Source: Gramella sp. KN1008 | GTDB taxonomy: Bacteria > Bacteroidota > Bacteroidia > Flavobacteriales > Flavobacteriaceae | NCBI RefSeq assembly: GCF_004332155.1 | Contig: NZ_SJDV01000005.1 | Location: forward strand, 202,237-266,236 | Length of the DNA stretch: 64,000 nt | Direction of reading: 5' to 3' | Shown here: positions 59,012 to 64,000 of the stretch, in pieces | How positions within the stretch are numbered: position 1 is the first letter of the stretch | How the letters are laid out: each line of letters opens with the position of its first letter | Program-made: the position numbers and the translations under genes | The notes under the pieces: generated by a model | Database searches by the model: none | What the model was told of the DNA's origin: nothing | Seen by the model: only the letters and a program-made list of their open reading frames with translations

Positions 59012-61300
59012 TTGAATAAATTTTTACTTGTTCTGTGTGGAATTCTATGCGTTAATTTCCTTGCCGGCCAGGAAGTTGCCGGGGAGATTAGGGATATTCA
59101 GACTGGAGAACTACTGCGGAATGTCAGGGTTGAGGTAGTGGGTTCGGGCAAAACTGTCTTTTCAGATTCAATGGGTTATTTTTCCCTTAGCCAGGCTGAT
59201 TTCCCATTAGGATTAAGGTTTTCGATTCCGGGCTATACGAATAAGGAAATAAGGCTAAATTCTTCGGGAAGGAATATTAAGGTATTTCTGAAACGCCGAA
59301 TAGATCAGTTGTCTGAAGTTATTTTGCGAAGTCCGAACATTCCGAAGAAACTAATCCGCACACCGGCGGCTGTAAGCCTCATTTCCAAAGCCGATCTGCA
59401 AAGGACCAGTAATATTAATCTTGTTGAGGATTTCAATTATCTGCCCGGTGTGTATGTCAACCAGGGCGCGCTTAATACTAATAAGATCAATATTCGTGGA
59501 GTAGGTTCACGCGCTCAGTATAGTACAAACCGTATCAAGGCTTATATAAACGCTATCCCTTTAACCACCGCTGAAGGAGATCTGACCCTGGATGATTTTG
59601 ATCCGGAATTCCTGGATCGTATCGAAATAGTAAAAGGACCCGTCTCTTCATTATTTGGAGCGGGATTAGGCGGTGCGGTCAATCTTTATACTGAAAGGAT
59701 AACTGAAGATGAGAGATCTGTAAGTGGGGATTTTACATATGCTAGTTTCAATACGCGGAAGTCCAGAATGAATATTACTTATGTAAAGGATAGCCTGGAC
59801 ATTTCGGTAAATTACAATAAGATTGATAGTGAAGGTTATCGGGATAATGGGGAATACAACAGGATCTCGATGACGGCAAATGCGGGACTTCTTAGTAAGA
59901 AAGGCAATTACTGGTCTTTCCTTTATTCTTATACTAATATAAAGGCCTTTATTCCCAGTTCACTTAACGAAACAGACTTTCTGAATACGCCCGAAAAAGC
60001 AGCCTTCACCTGGGCGCAATCTGCCGGCTATGAATCTTACAGTAAAAATATCATCGGATTGTCATACCAACATATATTCACTAAAAAGTTTAGGAACGAG
60101 ACTTCTGTTTTCTATAATGCCCGTGATGGATATGAGCCGAGACCTTTTAACATTCTTGATGATGTGAGAAGTTCAGTGGGCATGAGAACCAGGTTTAATC
60201 TGGAAACCTCCTTACTTGAAAGGTCAGCAGAGTTTAGTTTTGGGTCTGAAGCTATGCTGGAATGGTATGATATGGCCACTTTTGAGAATCTCTATGAAGA
60301 GTCTGAAAAGCCCGGAAGCATTCAGGGAGAGCTGTTGAGTAAGAATCATCAGGCCCGGGATTATGTGAATATTTTCGGACAGATGAATATGGATATTACC
60401 GAAAAACTCCTTCTGGAACTGGGATTTAATTTCAATTCTACCGCCTATTCACTTGAGGATGATTTTCCGGACGATGATGTAGATCAGTCCGGCGACTATA
60501 GCTTTGACCCTGTTTTCTCCCCGCGTTTAGGCCTTAGTTATGAAGCCTTACCAGAAAAGAACTTGTATATTTCAATAAGTCATGGCTTTTCTACTCCTAC
60601 GGTAGAAGAAACTCTTACTCCGGAAGGGCTTATAAATACTGATCTGCAGACCGAAAAAGGCTGGAATTATGAGGTGGGGTTCAAAGGTAGCTGGTTTAAT
60701 CACCGCTTATATACCGAAGCGAGTTTGTATTCCATTCATATCAGTGATCTGCTGGTTGCACGCCGGGTAGGCCAGGACCAGTATGTGGGGATAAATGCAG
60801 GCAAAGCCCAAAGGAAGGGGATTGAATTCAGCTCTTCTTTTAATACTATTCTTGCTGAAGATTGGCAGTTGAATTTATTTCTGAACTCTAATTTCAATTT
60901 TTTTAAATATGAACAGTTCGTAGACAGAGGAGAAGATTACTCCGGAAATGAGATTCCCGGCACGCCGGAATATTTGATCGCTCCGGGAATGGAAGTTAAG
61001 CTTAAAGACTTTTCTGCAAAATTCAATTACCAGGCGTTTGGGGAAATAGCACTAAATGACGAAAATACAGAATATACCAGCGCCTATCAGTTGCTTAATC
61101 TTAAGTTGGATTATGACCTTACTCTAAGTCGTGACCTTGCTCTTCAGCTTAATTTTGGAATAATTAACCTTCTTGATGAACATTATGCTGCGAGCGTTGT
61201 TACAAATGCTGTTGGCTTTGGTGGTTCTGCACCTCGATATTATTATCCGGGGAATCCCAGAAATTATTTTGGAGGAATGAGCGTGAAGTATGAGTTGTGA
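59012..61300 (+). CDS. TonB-dependent receptor with CarboxypepD_reg-like N-terminal domain
   Basis: 762-residue outer-membrane active transporter. TTG start: no ATG fits, and MNKFLLVLCGILCVNFLAGQ is a proper signal peptide. Residues about 21-100 are a carboxypeptidase-regulatory-like domain, then the plug (TPAAVSLISKADL, INIRGVGSRAQYSTN, IEIVKGPVSSLFGAG) and a 22-strand barrel, ending YPGNPRNYFGGMSVKYEL. The plug style and short loops fit an iron or cobalamin-type receptor more than SusC. Substrate unknown. Confidence 0.92.
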   Translation: MNKFLLVLCGILCVNFLAGQEVAGEIRDIQTGELLRNVRVEVVGSGKTVFSDSMGYFSLSQADFPLGLRFSIPGYTNKEIRLNSSGRNIKVFLKRRIDQLSEVILRSPNIPKKLIRTPAAVSLISKADLQRTSNINLVEDFNYLPGVYVNQGALNTNKINIRGVGSRAQYSTNRIKAYINAIPLTTAEGDLTLDDFDPEFLDRIEIVKGPVSSLFGAGLGGAVNLYTERITEDERSVSGDFTYASFNTRKSRMNITYVKDSLDISVNYNKIDSEGYRDNGEYNRISMTANAGLLSKKGNYWSFLYSYTNIKAFIPSSLNETDFLNTPEKAAFTWAQSAGYESYSKNIIGLSYQHIFTKKFRNETSVFYNARDGYEPRPFNILDDVRSSVGMRTRFNLETSLLERSAEFSFGSEAMLEWYDMATFENLYEESEKPGSIQGELLSKNHQARDYVNIFGQMNMDITEKLLLELGFNFNSTAYSLEDDFPDDDVDQSGDYSFDPVFSPRLGLSYEALPEKNLYISISHGFSTPTVEETLTPEGLINTDLQTEKGWNYEVGFKGSWFNHRLYTEASLYSIHISDLLVARRVGQDQYVGINAGKAQRKGIEFSSSFNTILAEDWQLNLFLNSNFNFFKYEQFVDRGEDYSGNEIPGTPEYLIAPGMEVKLKDFSAKFNYQAFGEIALNDENTEYTSAYQLLNLKLDYDLTLSRDLALQLNFGIINLLDEHYAASVVTNAVGFGGSAPRYYYPGNPRNYFGGMSVKYEL

Positions 61301-61377
61301 AGTTAAAATCGCATTCCGGAGTAATCCGCCTTTATAATATTTGAATTTTTTAGTCTCTCTAAGAATTGACAGGGAAA

Positions 61378-61833
61378 CTACTTTTTTCTCACCACATCTG
61401 GTACCATAAACTCATAGTTCCCGCCATGGTGTATCACATCCCGTACTACGGTAGAAGAAATATGGGACTTTCCGGAACTGGAAATGAGAAAGACGCTTTC
61501 TATACCAGACATCTTGTAATTGGTTTGGCCAATGGCCTTTTCAAATTCAAGATCCTGGGCGTTACGCAATCCGCGAAGAATAAAACCGGCATTTTGAGAT
61601 TTGCAGAATTCTACGGTAAGGCCTTTATAAGTTTCTACCTTTACTTTCGGTTCATTTTTGTAAGTCTCTTTCAGAAAGTGAAGCCTTTCCTCCAGGCTGA
61701 ACATATATTTTTTGCTTGAATTTGTTCCTATGGCCAGAATGATCTCATCAAACAATGGCAGCGCACGATCAATAATATCTGTATGTCCCAAAGTAAGAGG
61801 GTCGAATGACCCCGGAAAAACTGCTTTTTTCAT
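61378..61833 (-). CDS. coaD: Phosphopantetheine adenylyltransferase
   Basis: Penultimate step of coenzyme A synthesis. 151 residues, normal. The TxGH-type motif is in FPGSFDPLTLGHTDII, with LAIGTNSSKKYMF, LRGLRNAQDLEFE and the C-terminal SSGKSHISSTVVRD. Convergent with the TonB receptor gene; no strong terminator is visible in the 77-bp gap. Confidence 0.97.
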   Translation of the reverse strand: MKKAVFPGSFDPLTLGHTDIIDRALPLFDEIILAIGTNSSKKYMFSLEERLHFLKETYKNEPKVKVETYKGLTVEFCKSQNAGFILRGLRNAQDLEFEKAIGQTNYKMSGIESVFLISSSGKSHISSTVVRDVIHHGGNYEFMVPDVVRKK

Positions 61834-61912
61834 AGTATAAAGATAGATATTTCCATTTAAAAAAAATGGCTGGAGATTTTCTCAAATTTAAATAATGCAT
61901 CGGGAAAAAGAC

Positions 61913-61920
61913 TACTTTTG
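61913..61920 (+). promoter_or_regulatory. Predicted -7 element for the gene at 61939
   Basis: TACTTTTG (TAnnTTTG). A TTG at 61918 that would extend the frame lies inside the box, supporting the ATG at 61939. Confidence 0.45.
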
Positions 61921-61938
61921 GCATATTTAACCGTTTGC

Positions 61939-63132
61939 ATGAAAAATTTCTACCTACTTATAATGTGCTTCCTGGTCTCAGTGGCTTCAAACGCACAGAA
62001 TGAAGATCTGGAACAGGAGATAATGAATTATTCTGATTCCAAAAGTCAGCTTATTTCCAAAGGCCGAAAGCTATTATTGGATAGCTTTATGGAAGAGAAT
62101 ATTCAAAAAGTTCGGAAAATCAAAGATTACCTGGTCACTGAAATTGAGGATGAGGATTATGTGGCTCTTTATCCCAGTGAAGAATGGATGATCTTATACT
62201 GGACGGGTGAATATTATGCTTTGATGGATATGGTGCTTGAATTTTCAGAAGAAGACTTTGCTGAATTCCAGCGAAAAATCACCCCTGAGAAGGACCAATT
62301 ATATTTTAAACTTGTGGAGAGATCCATGGCCGAGATCGAAGAATTGGAAAGCAAGATCATTGCTTCTTCTCTTGAACAGGAACAGAAGGATTTCCTGATC
62401 CTTCATTTAAATTATATGGTTTCGGGAGAACCTTTGAACACTGTTCCGCAGGAGGATATTAATGAAATGGCAGATCTATATCTGGATAAATATTCATCCG
62501 GGAAATTTCATGATTACGTCAGGAATAATATCAGGTTTAGGTTTAAATCGTCTAACTGGGGTTTTGGTTTTGAATTTTTCAGTGGATATGGAATTTTTAA
62601 CGGGGAAATAAGCGATCAATATAACAATCATGCTCCAATGGGGGTTGCCTTAGATGTGGAATATAAAAACTTTACCCTTTTTCTGCGGAACTATATTGGG
62701 TTCAGTAAAACATTAAGGGACCGGGAATTTGATCAGGGAACCTGGGAAAAGGGCGCTGCAGTTCTGGTGTTTTTACCTGAAGCTTCCATAGGATATAGTG
62801 TACTGGAAAATGATAAATTAAAACTTAGTCCTTTTGCTGGGATTGGAGCTGCGGCCGTAAGTCCTATTACCGCAGATGTTGAAAAACGACCCGAACTTGA
62901 GGACCTGCAGATTGGTTTTTCTACTGCCTACACTTTAGGAGTGAATCTTAATATGAAACTGGGCTGGGAAACAGGCACGCTAATTCCCAACGAAAAGACC
63001 TACTGGTTTGTGAGACTCAGATATGGCTATACGATACCACAATTTGATGACTACCCCGGCTATAATGGTAACGTTCATACCTTAACACTGGGTATAGGGG
63101 GAATTGTTAGGGGTGTAAAACGCGATTTATAA
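61939..63132 (+). CDS. Exported protein with helical N-terminal and predicted beta-barrel C-terminal part
   Basis: 397 residues from ATG 61939. The signal peptide ends ASNAQ. Residues about 20-190 are acidic and helical (EDFAEFQRKITPEKDQLYFK, ELESKIIASSLEQEQKDFL). From about 195 on, alternating strands (WGFGFEFFSGYGIF, FTLFLRNYIGF, WFVRLRYGYTIPQF, HTLTLGIGGIV) look like an outer-membrane barrel. No family recognised. The 3' end is 4 bp from convergent ddl. Confidence 0.7.
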   Translation: MKNFYLLIMCFLVSVASNAQNEDLEQEIMNYSDSKSQLISKGRKLLLDSFMEENIQKVRKIKDYLVTEIEDEDYVALYPSEEWMILYWTGEYYALMDMVLEFSEEDFAEFQRKITPEKDQLYFKLVERSMAEIEELESKIIASSLEQEQKDFLILHLNYMVSGEPLNTVPQEDINEMADLYLDKYSSGKFHDYVRNNIRFRFKSSNWGFGFEFFSGYGIFNGEISDQYNNHAPMGVALDVEYKNFTLFLRNYIGFSKTLRDREFDQGTWEKGAAVLVFLPEASIGYSVLENDKLKLSPFAGIGAAAVSPITADVEKRPELEDLQIGFSTAYTLGVNLNMKLGWETGTLIPNEKTYWFVRLRYGYTIPQFDDYPGYNGNVHTLTLGIGGIVRGVKRDL

Positions 63133-63136
63133 TCTT

Positions 63137-64000
63137 TTAGTTTTCCAGAGCTGCCTCAATAGCACTTCCAAAAAGTTCCTGCAGGCTTATTCCGGCTTTT
63201 TCTGCCTGCTGAGGTAAGATGCTTGCCTGGCTAAGTCCCGGGTTTGTATTCATTTCAATAAAATGGGGTTCGCCATTATGAAAGATGAACTCAGACCTTG
63301 AATAACCCTTCATCTTTAACTTCCTGTATATCATTTTTGCGATATTCTGAACTTTTTCAGTGTCTTCTTCAGAAATTCTCGCTGGAGTTATTTCCTGGGA
63401 TTTTCCCAGATATTTTGCTTCATAATCAAAGAATTCATTCTCTGATACGATCTCGGTCACCGGAAGTGCCAGGATCTCACCTTTATAAGTGATCACACCA
63501 ACTGAAACTTCTGTTCCGTCAAGAAAGGATTCAATAATGATCTCATCATCTTCAGATAGGGCATTTTTTATTGCAGGAACAATATCCTCTTTGGTATTTG
63601 CCTTTGCTACACCAAAACTACTTCCAGCGCGATTGGCCTTCACAAAACATGGAAGTCCTACTTTATCCACTATTTCATCAATATTAACTTCCTCACCCTT
63701 ATCCAGGAAATAGTTGACGGCGGTATTTATTCCATAAGGTCTTAAAACACTTATCAGGTCTCGCTTGTTGAAAGTAAGGGCCGACTGATACATATCGCAA
63801 CTGGTTTGCGGAATATTCAGTAATTCCAGGTATGCCTGCAAAAGCCCATTTTCACCGGGTGTTCCATGAATCGTGTTAAAAACGCAATCGAATCTTATCA
63901 CTTTATCATTAATGGTAACAGTAAAATCACTTTTATTTACGGGATATGGAGTGTCATCTGCTGCCACCACGAACCATTCGTTCTGTAAGATATGTACGCG
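63137..64000 (-). CDS. ddl: D-alanine--D-alanine ligase, 5' truncated by window edge
   Basis: ATP-grasp ligase making D-Ala-D-Ala for peptidoglycan. 287 residues are visible and the frame stays open to base 64000, so the N-terminal part and start codon lie outside. FNTIHGTPGENGLLQAYLEL, GLPCFVKANRAGSSFGVAKA, IIESFLDGTEVSVGVI and HFIEMNTNPGLSQASILPQQ are diagnostic. The GTG at 63970 is internal. Confidence 0.95.
   Translation of the reverse strand, partial: RVHILQNEWFVVAADDTPYPVNKSDFTVTINDKVIRFDCVFNTIHGTPGENGLLQAYLELLNIPQTSCDMYQSALTFNKRDLISVLRPYGINTAVNYFLDKGEEVNIDEIVDKVGLPCFVKANRAGSSFGVAKANTKEDIVPAIKNALSEDDEIIIESFLDGTEVSVGVITYKGEILALPVTEIVSENEFFDYEAKYLGKSQEITPARISEEDTEKVQNIAKMIYRKLKMKGYSRSEFIFHNGEPHFIEMNTNPGLSQASILPQQAEKAGISLQELFGSAIEAALEN

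Noticed and set aside
61918..61938. TTG start that would lengthen the exported protein by 7 residues
   Set aside because: It overlaps the -7 box, and ATG 61939 gives a normal signal peptide.
1..64000. CRISPR arrays, prophage, insertion sequences or integrative elements
   Set aside because: No regularly spaced repeats, transposase, integrase, phage structural genes or attachment-site duplications were seen; gene content is chromosomal housekeeping and envelope functions.

Overview
This is an AT-rich, almost fully coding chromosomal segment from a marine-type flavobacterium (Bacteroidota, Flavobacteriaceae; a Gramella/Christiangramia-like genome would fit, but that is inference). The lineage call rests on the fused SecDF, the archaeal/eukaryal-type ProRS, a type IX secretion (CHU_C, type B) sorting domain, DUF1573, DUF6702-like and lmo0937-like proteins, a TonB-dependent receptor with an N-terminal carboxypeptidase-regulatory domain, many lipoproteins, and promoters that repeatedly match the Bacteroidota pattern TTTG, about 19-20 bp, TAnnTTTG. 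No prophage, insertion sequence, integrase, CRISPR array or toxin system is visible.

Layout. 1-5.7 kb: 3' end of secDF, then a minus-strand operon folE-cysS-yidD-lgt-DUF192 lipoprotein. 5.7-10.3 kb: envelope proteins (T9SS cargo, FadL-like porin, Tyr/Gly-rich lipoprotein). 10.3-14.2 kb: proS, two identical tRNA-Glu genes, rpsT, and glsA-pepE. 14.2-19.8 kb: two tandem carboxypeptidase-regulatory-like paralogues, a DUF6702-like protein, an M1 metallopeptidase, tatA and a PAP2 phosphatase. 19.8-31.2 kb: O-methyltransferase, kynureninase and kynurenine 3-monooxygenase (kynU, kmo) flanking a class A beta-lactamase-fold hydrolase and a light/flavin block (SDR, small membrane protein, Fe-S photolyase, cryptochrome DASH, flavin reductase, small orphan, Old Yellow Enzyme).

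31.2-46.4 kb: lipoprotein msrA, zinc-ribbon-like protein plus Nif3, lpxK, a TPR hybrid histidine kinase, lipA-gap, a sigma factor-GT2-small membrane protein cassette, a fasciclin lipoprotein, murB-aminotransferase, and an aspartyl protease with a PDZ domain. 46.4-64 kb: DUF1573, valS, a phospholipid/quality-control run (rsfS, ftsH, LUD protein, cdsA, psd, ACBP), birA, SRPBCC-pyrE, Nudix, M14 carboxypeptidase, TonB receptor, coaD, a predicted barrel protein and the 3' part of ddl, whose start lies outside the window.

The window is mainly core metabolism and envelope biogenesis. The most system-like locus is the photolyase/cryptochrome/flavin-reductase operon, whose first gene begins directly after the U-tract of a terminator-like hairpin. 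Intrinsic terminators are clear and numerous, and several are shared by convergent genes. Every functional call comes from reading motifs by eye; no database search was run.
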